Source: a virus
IMG/VR virus record: IMGVR_UViG_3300032236_000551
Span: 1 to 58,163 of that record
Length of the DNA: 58,163 nt
Direction: 5' to 3' (one strand)
Translations under genes and position numbers: made by a program
Shown here: piece by piece, positions 44,864 through 52,941 of the stretch
Position numbering within the stretch: position 1 is the first letter of the stretch
Layout of the letters: each line of letters starts with the position of its first letter
The notes under the pieces: model-generated
Database searches by the model: none
What the model saw: the letters and a program-made list of their open reading frames with translations, nothing else
Told to the model about the DNA's origin: nothing

Positions 44864-46698
44864 TATGGTCTAATCGGAGTAAATGTATAGTTGAATCCAG
44901 CACCCAAGTCACCAGAAGCAGATTTATCTGCGATAACATTAACAACCAAATGGTCACGAGCAACTTCAGCAATTTGATGTAAGGCTGATACAACATCGTT
45001 TGCTTGAGGTTTCATTGAAATCTCAAAGTCAACATCTGCTAAATCAGTAATATACAAATTGTTGATTTCAATATAACCTTTAGCGTAATTGACAGTTCCA
45101 ATTGTTGGGTCTACAATATTTTTTTGATAGTTTTCATCCAAAGTATACAAACGAATGTAACCTGCGCCATCATCGTCTAGATAGTGAACCGTATCACTAC
45201 CGTGAATATAAAAACCAGTAGAATAGATAGCACCCTCTGCGATACCAGAGTTGTATAGTGGGTTAATGATGTTTAAAATATATTGTGCGGAAACATTATA
45301 CTTTACGATCAATTTTCTACGGAGTAGAACAGTCATTGTATTGTTTACGATTGCAGGATCTGCAGTATCGATCAATCTACTTAATTTTGAGTGACGGAAA
45401 ACGCCATCAAATTTTTGTAAATCAGAATCATCATAACCAAAAATTGTATTTGTTACAATTGTTTGAATTTGGCTTGGTGTTTTATTTGTTTTAAATGGAT
45501 CATAATTTACTGTAACATTTAAAGCAATGTTAATAAATTCTGGATCAAGAATTTCTGGAGAAACTGAAACCATGTTCTTCTTGTTCAGAACTGTATTTAA
45601 AATGTAGTTCTTTTGAAGATTAGTTAGTTTATCAGCATCAGTTGGATTTACGCAAATATAGACTTTACCGTAAATAGCTGGATAGTTATCCTCACCACCC
45701 CAAACAGAAACCGATTTAGCCTGTGGGAAATTTGATGTAATAAGAACCTTGTAATCTTCAGGGGTTACAGCACGATTTTGTGCTGCATATGCTCTTGGTG
45801 CATTGTATTTAATACTCTCAATAGTTTCAGAAGCACCACCACCAGTAGCAATCAGTTTAGTGGAAATGTTTACTGCACCACCAATCAAAGTAGCACCATT
45901 ATAATTAAATAATCTTGCTCCATTTGGTGAACCTAAACTAGAAACGAAATAGTTGATTGTTACAACATTACCATTTACTAAAGATTTTCCTAAGATTCCA
46001 TCACCGAAATAAATTTCTAATAAACCATTGTCAATCTCTTTAACAAAATATGCCAAAGTGTTGGAATCTAAATTATTAACAATATTACTAGCCAATGAGT
46101 AAGTAACAAAGTTACCAGAAGATGCATTGTCTTGAACTGTTACACGAACTGTTGATAAATCAACATTAGCGTTTGGAATAACAAATCTTTGTCCTGGTGA
46201 TACAGTATACTTAAATGATAGCGGAGTACCTTCAACTAATTCAACTGCAGAAAATACATATCCGTTAGCGCCACTACCAGTCGTATAGTCAGCTAAGTTA
46301 TAAAATGTATACTGAGTTTTATTTACGATTGTCTCAAATGGTTGATATGCTGGAAGAGTGGTAACTGTTGGTGTTGATGTTGGGTTTACGATACGAACAT
46401 CAACAATAGCACGAGCACAAGTGGCAGAACGAGGAACATAACCAAGCATTTTAGCAAGAGAAACTACGCTTGCTCTTTTTGAAGCTGAATCTAAAAATGA
46501 TTCATTGATTGCTAGGTTGGTATAAAGATTGTTGTAGTGAGTATTGTACGCTAAAACATCCATCAGGACTGAAAGACCAGATCCGTCAAAATCATAATCT
46601 TTAAATTGATCTTGCCCACGGAAAAAGTTTTTAAGATTTTCCTTGATATTGTCGAAGTCTAACTCGGCTACATTTATTCTATTATTGTCGATTGCCAT
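44863..46698 (-). CDS. gp6: Baseplate wedge protein gp6 (baseplate-J-like)
   Basis: 611 aa (T4 gp6 is 660). gp6 dimers form the ring that holds the wedges together and is the core of the sheath-triggering switch. Typical segments: INVAELDFDNIKENLKNFFR, DYDFDGSGLSVLMDVLAYNT, NLAINESFLDSASKRASVVS, then RAVTPEDYKVLITSNFPQAK, the baseplate-J hallmark. The start overlaps the gp25 stop by one base, as expected for gp25-gp6, the conserved heart of contractile-tail baseplates. Confidence 0.95.
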   Translation of the reverse strand: MAIDNNRINVAELDFDNIKENLKNFFRGQDQFKDYDFDGSGLSVLMDVLAYNTHYNNLYTNLAINESFLDSASKRASVVSLAKMLGYVPRSATCARAIVDVRIVNPTSTPTVTTLPAYQPFETIVNKTQYTFYNLADYTTGSGANGYVFSAVELVEGTPLSFKYTVSPGQRFVIPNANVDLSTVRVTVQDNASSGNFVTYSLASNIVNNLDSNTLAYFVKEIDNGLLEIYFGDGILGKSLVNGNVVTINYFVSSLGSPNGARLFNYNGATLIGGAVNISTKLIATGGGASETIESIKYNAPRAYAAQNRAVTPEDYKVLITSNFPQAKSVSVWGGEDNYPAIYGKVYICVNPTDADKLTNLQKNYILNTVLNKKNMVSVSPEILDPEFINIALNVTVNYDPFKTNKTPSQIQTIVTNTIFGYDDSDLQKFDGVFRHSKLSRLIDTADPAIVNNTMTVLLRRKLIVKYNVSAQYILNIINPLYNSGIAEGAIYSTGFYIHGSDTVHYLDDDGAGYIRLYTLDENYQKNIVDPTIGTVNYAKGYIEINNLYITDLADVDFEISMKPQANDVVSALHQIAEVARDHLVVNVIADKSASGDLGAGFNYTFTPIRP

Positions 46699-47318
46699 TA
46701 TCGTGTTCTCTCTAGTACTAGATTAAGAGTTTGTGGAGTCTGCGTATTCAAAATCGTAAACATAATGGAAACCGAAGCTGCATTATTGTCAGGATTGATT
46801 TTAACAGATACATCATTTAGTGTAACTCTTGGTTCAAAGTTATCTATTGTATGTCTAATTGTTCGCTCTAAAACAGCACTCAACAATGGAGTGGCTGGTT
46901 CAAACAATAGGGAATTGACCTGTGATCCTATTTCTGGATGGAATGGTCTTTCGTAATTCATTGTCATTATTAAGTTTTTAACAGACGCTTTAATAGCATT
47001 CTCGTTAAATCTAACAACCAAATCTGCAGGGTTTGAATATCTGTAGTGTTGGGCTGTTACAGCTGCATTTGCATTTTTAAATAGCTGTAAATGAGTTGTA
47101 TCAATTGTATCTTTTACCTTGCCAATATACACCCCATTTACTAATAGGTTTCTATATAACATGTCATACTTGGCAAAGTTGGTATTTGTTCCAACTACAA
47201 TATCGCTATTTGTTGTAGTTGTGATTAATCCTATCCCCTCGTTCACGATAGAATACATAGGAGAGGGTATAAAATTCAGATCTAAGTCTGTGAATGTTCT
47301 TGTATTTCTGGTAGCCAT
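46698..47318 (-). CDS. gp25: Baseplate wedge protein gp25 with inserted beta domain
   Basis: 206 aa against 132 in T4. The first 20 residues (RTFTDLDLNFIPSP) and everything after ~95 (DLVVRFNENAIKASVKNLIM, then NYERPFHPEIGSQVNSLLFE) are standard gp25, including the EPxxxxxxxVLERTIRHTI helix that contacts gp6 and the sheath. Residues ~22-95 are an insertion (IVVGTNTNFAKYDMLYRNLL, VNGVYIGKVKDTIDTTHLQL) of a small beta module also present in the DUF4815 and 964-aa proteins. CTAAATA lies 6 nt before the ATG with no ribosome site, so the mRNA could be leaderless. Confidence 0.93.
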   Translation of the reverse strand: MATRNTRTFTDLDLNFIPSPMYSIVNEGIGLITTTTNSDIVVGTNTNFAKYDMLYRNLLVNGVYIGKVKDTIDTTHLQLFKNANAAVTAQHYRYSNPADLVVRFNENAIKASVKNLIMTMNYERPFHPEIGSQVNSLLFEPATPLLSAVLERTIRHTIDNFEPRVTLNDVSVKINPDNNAASVSIMFTILNTQTPQTLNLVLERTR

Positions 47319-47323
47319 TTAGT

Positions 47324-47330
47324 TATTTAG
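47324..47330 (-). promoter_or_regulatory. T4-like late promoter (CTAAATA) immediately before gp25
   Basis: Located on the minus strand in the 20-nt gap between the PAAR and gp25 genes. The distance to the ATG is 5 nt, so a T4-type start site would fall at about the first base of the start codon. Confidence 0.45.
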
Positions 47331-47338
47331 TATCGGTT

Positions 47339-47638
47339 TCAACCAATAAATGCATCGCCTGAACCTTCGGCGATCATATCTCCACATTGAATTTTATCAC
47401 CAATTCTTGCGACTGGTAACCCCTCCATAAAAAATGTTGAAGATCCTTCTGAGATCATTCTTAAATTTCCAGCATGAGTTGACGCTCCACAACTGTGTGG
47501 TTGATATAAAGTTCTTCCCTTTAATTGGATAGCGTTTCCGTTAAAAAATGCTGTAGATGCATATGGACCCTGAGAGTCTGTTGGAGGAAAACAACCCTCC
47601 CCAGTAGATGATGTAGAAGCTGTAGCGACTCCTGGCAT
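47339..47638 (-). CDS. PAAR-motif spike tip protein (gp5.4-like)
   Basis: 99 aa, close to T4 gp5.4 (97 aa). PAAR proteins form a sharp zinc-bound cone on the end of the central spike that first touches the cell membrane. The pattern is present: VATASTSSTGEGCFPPT (N-terminal), ALxxxG-like FFNGNAIQLKG, PHSCG with H48 and C50, H55 (STHAGN), then GLPVARIGDKIQCGDMIAEG with C85. Candidate zinc ligands are H48, H55 and one or two of C50/C85. The gene sits in the hub operon between gp5 and gp25, consistent with capping the gp5 needle. Confidence 0.88.
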   Translation of the reverse strand: MPGVATASTSSTGEGCFPPTDSQGPYASTAFFNGNAIQLKGRTLYQPHSCGASTHAGNLRMISEGSSTFFMEGLPVARIGDKIQCGDMIAEGSGDAFIG

Positions 47639-48145
47639 TTAATTTCCCTCTTTTTGATTCTGAACTGCTTGTTTTAACGCTCTTTGTCCAGCGTCCCAAA
47701 AGTTAGTCAATGTGACGATATATGTCTTTGTAACCTGTCCCTGTTGCGAATCTGGTGCTGTAGCCAGATAGCTGTAATAGTGATATAAAGTTCTGTCTGC
47801 TCTGAAAGATGTCATTGCGTACACATCAGCTTCTTGAAACAAATCCCAGATTGTTGTTGTATATTCGTCTGGTTGTGGTATTCTTTGTATCGAACTATTA
47901 TCGTTTGCTTTTTCTTTATAATGAATGACGCTACCTTCAAACAAGTACTGGTAGTATCCACTAATTGTAGCAACAGTTCCGCTAGTAAGTGTAACTGTTG
48001 GAAACGATTGAGTAATAGCAGTTAAAGTTACTGGTTGAGGATAACCATATTTCGAATCAGTATATGATATCGAATATGAGAAATTTTGCAAAACCTGCAA
48101 ATCATCTGGACCATTAATGTTACTAGAAGAAGGACTCCAAGACAT
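47639..48145 (-). CDS. Hub-operon protein of unknown function, 168 aa
   Basis: Not recognised. It starts MSWSPSSSNINGPDDLQVLQ and has beta-strand-rich segments (YGYPQPVTLTAITQSFPTV, GTVATISGYYQYLFEGSVIH) and an aromatic stretch (YHYYSYLATAPDSQQGQVTK). The C-terminus is helical (WDAGQRALKQAVQNQKEG). It lies between the needle gene (3-nt gap) and the PAAR gene (directly adjacent), so it may help assemble the spike or be part of the central hub, a place with no clear T4 counterpart. Confidence 0.65.
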   Translation of the reverse strand: MSWSPSSSNINGPDDLQVLQNFSYSISYTDSKYGYPQPVTLTAITQSFPTVTLTSGTVATISGYYQYLFEGSVIHYKEKANDNSSIQRIPQPDEYTTTIWDLFQEADVYAMTSFRADRTLYHYYSYLATAPDSQQGQVTKTYIVTLTNFWDAGQRALKQAVQNQKEGN

Positions 48146-48148
48146 TTA

Positions 48149-51118
48149 TTATACCTTGCTTGGTCTAAAGATACCAACAATACCACCACGAGAAGGACTC
48201 CAACCTGATGGCCAACTATTTGTTACATCACCATCGTTAGGGTTATTACCACCTTTACTTGGAGATTGGTTACCACCAACGAAAGTCATCTTACCATTCT
48301 TCATGTAAACAAAGTTGACATGGCTATAACTCCAAAGAACGATATCGCCTGTATCTGCATCAGCAATATCAACTTTAGTCGCTTTCCATCTTGCAGTATT
48401 ATTTGCGATCTCTTTAGCAGAAGCACTTTGAACATAACGATATCCACATTGCTTTAGTGTCCAGTTTACGAAACCCATACACCAAGCAGTTTGATCTGAT
48501 TCCCATGTTTTACCAGAAAACCCAAGATCTTCCCAAATACGGAGAATATTTGGATTACTTGGTTTACCACTTTGTCCTGTTTCCCTCCAATAACCAGAGT
48601 CTGCCAGCTGCAATTGTTTCTGTAAAAATATTCCGATGTCAGAAGCAGAGTCAGAAGATTTCAAACTCTTACCATTACCGTCATCCTTAGGTGTTCCTGG
48701 GAAATTCTGTTTAACTCCATCTGCTGCTGCATCTGGATTACTGAACTTATCTGGATTGGCAAGATAACCTTCTAATGCAGCAAAGTTTTCTTCTTCAATT
48801 TGGAATTTTTGAACGAACGGAGGAGAAGGGCGAACAGGTGTTGTTAAGAATTCTGTTGCTGCTTCTTTGTAATCGTGATGTTCTGGTGGAACCAAATCAG
48901 TACCATCTTGACCACCTTGACCATTTTCATCTGGTGGCACAGCATCAGTCGCTGTAAATCTATCTTTAACTACAACAACTCCACTTTGGGCACCAGCTGC
49001 AGAACCTTCTTGTCCATGGAATTCAGAACCCTGAACATTAACATTTCCTGCTGCGAGAAGATTTTGTGCACCAGCTGCTTGATTGAACATATCACCAGCA
49101 GTAAAGATATTAGTGTTACCTTGAGATTCAACATAGAAGTCTGCGTTAGATTTTAATCCAAGATCTTCTTTGGCTTCTGCGTAAATTCCCTTTCCAGATT
49201 TTGTAGTGATATCACTTGCTGCTTGAATGCCAATCTTAGAAGCAGACTTCATAGTGATATTACCACCAACCTGCATGTTAAGGTTTCCACCGATAGCAAT
49301 GTTAACATCCTCGTGAACACCGATGTCTGCTCCATGGTGTAAATTGACTGTTGCTTGTCCATCAACCTGAACATCAGCAGTTCCATTAACTAAAAGGTTA
49401 CAAGATTCGCCTACTGTAATATTACATCTACCACCAACATAGATACCACCATTTCGTTGAATGATATAGTATCCATCACCAACAATTTTCTGAACCATTG
49501 TTCCGTTGGCGTCAACATCAATAAATGTTCCTGCTCTGTGGTACAAACTAATCATTTCATTTGTTGGGGTATCGTCGAACACCATCAAATGTCCAGACTC
49601 AGATTCAAAAACCTTAGAGTATGGATATGTGCCACCGAATGGAGCAAGAGGTTGGCTCCAGTTTGCAACATCATTCGGTGCAATAATTTCTTTATTACGA
49701 TCAGAGTCTTTAAACTCTAATGCTGTGTCTTTTTGGATACCACGAGCAAGACGATTTGTGTCTGGTTCATCCATCAAATTTCTTAGTGGATACTTTCCTG
49801 ATGGATCAGAGAATCCAATCATAGCATTTGAAGAACGATCTTCTAGTAATGCAGCTTGAGTTGCTGGTGGAAGATCTTTAACTTGATCTGCTGTATATGT
49901 TTTCTGAGTATCAGCTGCAGGTTTATTTGTAGGATCACCACCAACAACTTCACCCAAGAAATACTCGTAGTATTTTTTCTTTTTTTCGTAACCAGTGCCA
50001 GCTGCATCCGCACCAGTTCGCTTTAACGCAGCACCAAAATATCCTGGATCATTAATATCATGAGTTACATTCATTTTATAAAATGCAGCACAAGCCAACG
50101 CAGCAGTTTTTGGATCTGAAATTAAAAGATCAGGACTACCCATCAAGTCAATATCTATTCCGTATTTCTTAAGGAATTTTTGAGTTTGATCGTATCCTGG
50201 TCTTCCTGTCAATTGGTTAAAACCACGACCATAGTATTTACCACCATCGTCTGCTTGTTTATTGCCAACTAACTTACCATTACCCTGAGGTTCGTATATT
50301 TTATTAAAGAAATCTTTTGCAGTACCAGTCCACTTTGTATATGCTTGTGCTTCAGCTGCAGATTTAAATGTTCTTGAGAAAATTTTAGCAAGCTGTTCTG
50401 CAGATTTGTAGTAGTATCCCTCTTCAATTGGAAGCCAAGAAGATTCACCACCACAAATACCAAGGATCGCAGCTTTTGCATATTTGGTAGTCAAACCCAA
50501 TTGATCGCAAGCATCAATAAGGTATTGTATGTTTTGTTTTTTCTTTGCCGTATCGCCTGTAGTTCCTGGAGGGACATTTACAGGGATTGGTTGTTTCAAC
50601 GCAGAGTCGCTAGGTTTGTTTGGCTCTTTTTGCGCAGTCAAATCAGGAGCAGTTGTTGCAGTTGAAGATGGAGCAGTCGCTGGTGCTCCACTAGATGCTT
50701 CTTGAGTTCCAACTTGAATTGGTGTAGTTCCATCACCAGCAGTAACTGGTTTACCAGAAGAATCTGTTAAAACACCACCATTGGTAGCAACAATATTGGA
50801 ATCAGATTCTTCTAATGCGATTGTCGCTGCTTTGGTTTGAGGAATTCCTGGTAGAGTACCAATCATCAATGGTTGTTGTTCATCAGTATCAGTAAAGATA
50901 ATAACAACCCAAGTTCCTGGGACTGGACCAACAGGAGTCCAACCAATACCATTCATTGCAGCAGAAGTTACTGGCGTCATTGGATATGCCCATGGCAAAT
51001 CCTCTGTTGGTATTAGCGTTTTGTTTTCGCTATGCAAACCAACAATACGAACACGACATCTACCTAATTTTAATGGATCGTCTCTGTCCTCAACACATCC
51101 TGTATAAACTTTCATCAT
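48149..51118 (-). CDS. gp5: gp5-like puncturing needle with GH19-like and CHAP-like hydrolase domains
   Basis: 989 aa (T4 gp5 is 575). Order: OB-fold hub domain, residues 1-95 (CVEDRDDPLKLGRCRVRIVG, WVVIIFTDTDEQQPLMIGTL); Pro/Thr/Ala linker 95-190; GH19-chitinase/lysozyme-like domain ~195-390 with ICGGESSW (candidate catalytic E225) and YYGRGFNQLTGRPGY at 295-309; second gp5 core 430-555 (PFGGTYPYSKVFESESGHLM); needle beta-helix ~555-700 with VGG/VNG-type octads; linker; C-terminal CHAP-like amidase/peptidase ~825-989 (TAWCMGFVNWTLKQCGY with C880, SHVNFV with H933, VGGNQS with N950). No GH24 lysozyme as in T4. It forms the trimeric spike that pierces the envelope and locally degrades peptidoglycan. 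Confidence 0.9.
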   Translation of the reverse strand: MMKVYTGCVEDRDDPLKLGRCRVRIVGLHSENKTLIPTEDLPWAYPMTPVTSAAMNGIGWTPVGPVPGTWVVIIFTDTDEQQPLMIGTLPGIPQTKAATIALEESDSNIVATNGGVLTDSSGKPVTAGDGTTPIQVGTQEASSGAPATAPSSTATTAPDLTAQKEPNKPSDSALKQPIPVNVPPGTTGDTAKKKQNIQYLIDACDQLGLTTKYAKAAILGICGGESSWLPIEEGYYYKSAEQLAKIFSRTFKSAAEAQAYTKWTGTAKDFFNKIYEPQGNGKLVGNKQADDGGKYYGRGFNQLTGRPGYDQTQKFLKKYGIDIDLMGSPDLLISDPKTAALACAAFYKMNVTHDINDPGYFGAALKRTGADAAGTGYEKKKKYYEYFLGEVVGGDPTNKPAADTQKTYTADQVKDLPPATQAALLEDRSSNAMIGFSDPSGKYPLRNLMDEPDTNRLARGIQKDTALEFKDSDRNKEIIAPNDVANWSQPLAPFGGTYPYSKVFESESGHLMVFDDTPTNEMISLYHRAGTFIDVDANGTMVQKIVGDGYYIIQRNGGIYVGGRCNITVGESCNLLVNGTADVQVDGQATVNLHHGADIGVHEDVNIAIGGNLNMQVGGNITMKSASKIGIQAASDITTKSGKGIYAEAKEDLGLKSNADFYVESQGNTNIFTAGDMFNQAAGAQNLLAAGNVNVQGSEFHGQEGSAAGAQSGVVVVKDRFTATDAVPPDENGQGGQDGTDLVPPEHHDYKEAATEFLTTPVRPSPPFVQKFQIEEENFAALEGYLANPDKFSNPDAAADGVKQNFPGTPKDDGNGKSLKSSDSASDIGIFLQKQLQLADSGYWRETGQSGKPSNPNILRIWEDLGFSGKTWESDQTAWCMGFVNWTLKQCGYRYVQSASAKEIANNTARWKATKVDIADADTGDIVLWSYSHVNFVYMKNGKMTFVGGNQSPSKGGNNPNDGDVTNSWPSGWSPSRGGIVGIFRPSKV

Positions 51119-52440
51119 GATACTTTTCCTGTTTGCAAATCAAATAATAAACTGTCTTTAATTAGTTCCATCCAACACTCGTGAGTTTCTCTATCCACAT
51201 TGTGATTAATAGCTGCGATTAAATAATTACCACTAAACATTGTATCGATTGTTTCTTGTGGAGTATCAGCATCACCTGTTGGTGCTGGTTTTGGGATATC
51301 TAGATAAACTTTCTGACCAACTGTATAGTCAGTTCTACCTTTAACTTTAATTGTGATCTTAAATGCTTCTGCCTGTTTCATTCGTGAAACACGATCTTGT
51401 ATAGATCGTACGGCAGAAGTATCTCCATAACCATTAAATACTTGGTTATTTGTTTCTGCTCTAAAAATTGTAGCATTAACACGAGCAATAACCTGTTCAG
51501 TTGTTAACGGAAATTTGTTTAATCTAGTTTCTTTACCTTCTGTAAACTTATCAAGATAATCGTAGTTTACAGTTTTATATCTTTTGGTTGTAAGGTCGTG
51601 GGTAATCATTCTAGACGCATAAGTACCAGCACGAATTCTATCGATATAATCAAATCCAACACTAACGCTCATTTCTAAAATTTTAGAAAAGTCTCTATCA
51701 ATGTTTCTTCTTGAACCACCATCATTACCTTTGTCATCAGTTGATGTTCCATAGTTGAATCGTTGTCTAGATTCTTGATCGTTCAAATAATCTAAAGAAA
51801 CAAAATTAAATCCTGCTCTATTCTCAAAGAACAAATATGTATTTGAATTGTTTGGAGTTTGTGCTTGGTCTAGACAAAAGTTAATACAACGAATTGGTGA
51901 CCAGTAGTTAGCGATGAACTTAGTTTTGTTTTTTGTTTCTTCAACAACCAATTGTTTCCAAGAATCAAATCCTGGAGGTTCTTTTACCAATTTCTTAATG
52001 ATGTCAGAAATTTTACCTTCATATGGTCTTGACAATTTCGTATTTAGATCGCTCATTGCTTCAACTGAAATAAAATGCAACTGATAGACAACCTGTTTCT
52101 CAGCAGAATATTCTCGTTCAGTCATTTTATAAATGTAGAATTTGCCTTGAATTATACCAAGGTCATCATGCAATGAATCTAGTGTTGGTGTATACGCTTT
52201 CAACTCCAGTATTTCCATTCCACTAAATGGAACACTGTTAACCAAGTCAAGAGCATCTTTAACTACAATAGATCCAGTAATAAACGGAGAGAACATATCT
52301 TCGTAGATATACAAACCAACCATTTGGTTTTTAATATCAAAGAATGTGTTATTAGCAATAGAAGTAATTCTTACATACTCTACGCTTATGTCACCTGCAA
52401 CTCGCAGTTCACCTGATGCTATGTCTCTATTTTCTGCCAT
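51115..52440 (-). CDS. gp27: Baseplate hub protein, gp27-like
   Basis: 441 aa (T4 gp27 is 391). gp27 trimers make the hub that links the gp5 needle to the tube. Supporting segments: VRITSIANNTFFDIKNQMVG, YIYEDMFSPFITGSIVVKDA, the beta-rich EILELKAYTP, YWSPIRCINFCLDQAQTP, and a C-terminal GRTDYTVGQKVYLDIPKPA with YLIAAINHNVDRETHECWME. These are the features of gp27/hub proteins in T4-like marine phages. It overlaps gp5 by 4 nt and gp53 by one base; gp53-gp27-gp5 is a hub operon. Confidence 0.85.
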   Translation of the reverse strand: MAENRDIASGELRVAGDISVEYVRITSIANNTFFDIKNQMVGLYIYEDMFSPFITGSIVVKDALDLVNSVPFSGMEILELKAYTPTLDSLHDDLGIIQGKFYIYKMTEREYSAEKQVVYQLHFISVEAMSDLNTKLSRPYEGKISDIIKKLVKEPPGFDSWKQLVVEETKNKTKFIANYWSPIRCINFCLDQAQTPNNSNTYLFFENRAGFNFVSLDYLNDQESRQRFNYGTSTDDKGNDGGSRRNIDRDFSKILEMSVSVGFDYIDRIRAGTYASRMITHDLTTKRYKTVNYDYLDKFTEGKETRLNKFPLTTEQVIARVNATIFRAETNNQVFNGYGDTSAVRSIQDRVSRMKQAEAFKITIKVKGRTDYTVGQKVYLDIPKPAPTGDADTPQETIDTMFSGNYLIAAINHNVDRETHECWMELIKDSLLFDLQTGKVS

Positions 52441-52940
52441 TATACAAACATCGCTGTGTATTGTTTAATAACTGCATCCAAAACTGGTTTTGAAACCAAT
52501 TTGATTCTTCGTTTCTTTTCATTCATTTTGTTTTCAAAATCATAATTTGAAATTGGAGTTGCAGACGGATAGTCATGATTAACAGCCAACCCTTGTGCGT
52601 TCTCATAGTGGTGTGTATGATATTCATTACCAGCACCATACTTCTGTGTAACTTTTCTGTCAAGAGCATCAAAAGTTAGTGGCCATTCAGTTCTGTAATC
52701 ATAAATTTTATTCACAAGCATAATTACCCAATGGTATTTTGCATTACCGTAAACTTTGGTGGCTACAATTTCTGGCGTCTCACCATCACGAATATCATAC
52801 AAATCATACATCGTTATATTTTCTACGACGGATTTAATTACACGAACATTCGTTGTAATATCTTTTAGAATTTTTAAAGTTGGTTTTCCATCTTTATCGA
52901 TAAAATCGTAATAGATGTTTGGCATTGTAGAGAAATACAT
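52440..52940 (-). CDS. gp53: Baseplate wedge protein gp53
   Basis: 166 aa (T4 gp53 is 196). T4-like features: MPNIYYDFIDKDGKPTLKIL, TTNVRVIKSVVENITMYDLYD, then the hallmark PEIVATKVYGNAKYHWVIML, where T4 has a similar 'ANAIYGNPQLYWVLLM', and the C-terminal KKRRIKLVSKPVLDAVIKQY. gp53 joins wedge tips and completes the wedge before hub docking. An alternative start two codons on (MPN) would shorten it by five residues; the tract before the first ATG has no strong ribosome site, so the start is uncertain. Confidence 0.9.
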   Translation of the reverse strand: MYFSTMPNIYYDFIDKDGKPTLKILKDITTNVRVIKSVVENITMYDLYDIRDGETPEIVATKVYGNAKYHWVIMLVNKIYDYRTEWPLTFDALDRKVTQKYGAGNEYHTHHYENAQGLAVNHDYPSATPISNYDFENKMNEKKRRIKLVSKPVLDAVIKQYTAMFV

Positions 52941-52941
52941 A

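Noticed and set aside
48149-51118. A T4-type GH24 lysozyme domain in the gp5 homologue
   Set aside because: No GH24 E-D-T pattern after the OB domain; the domain there has GH19-like motifs instead.
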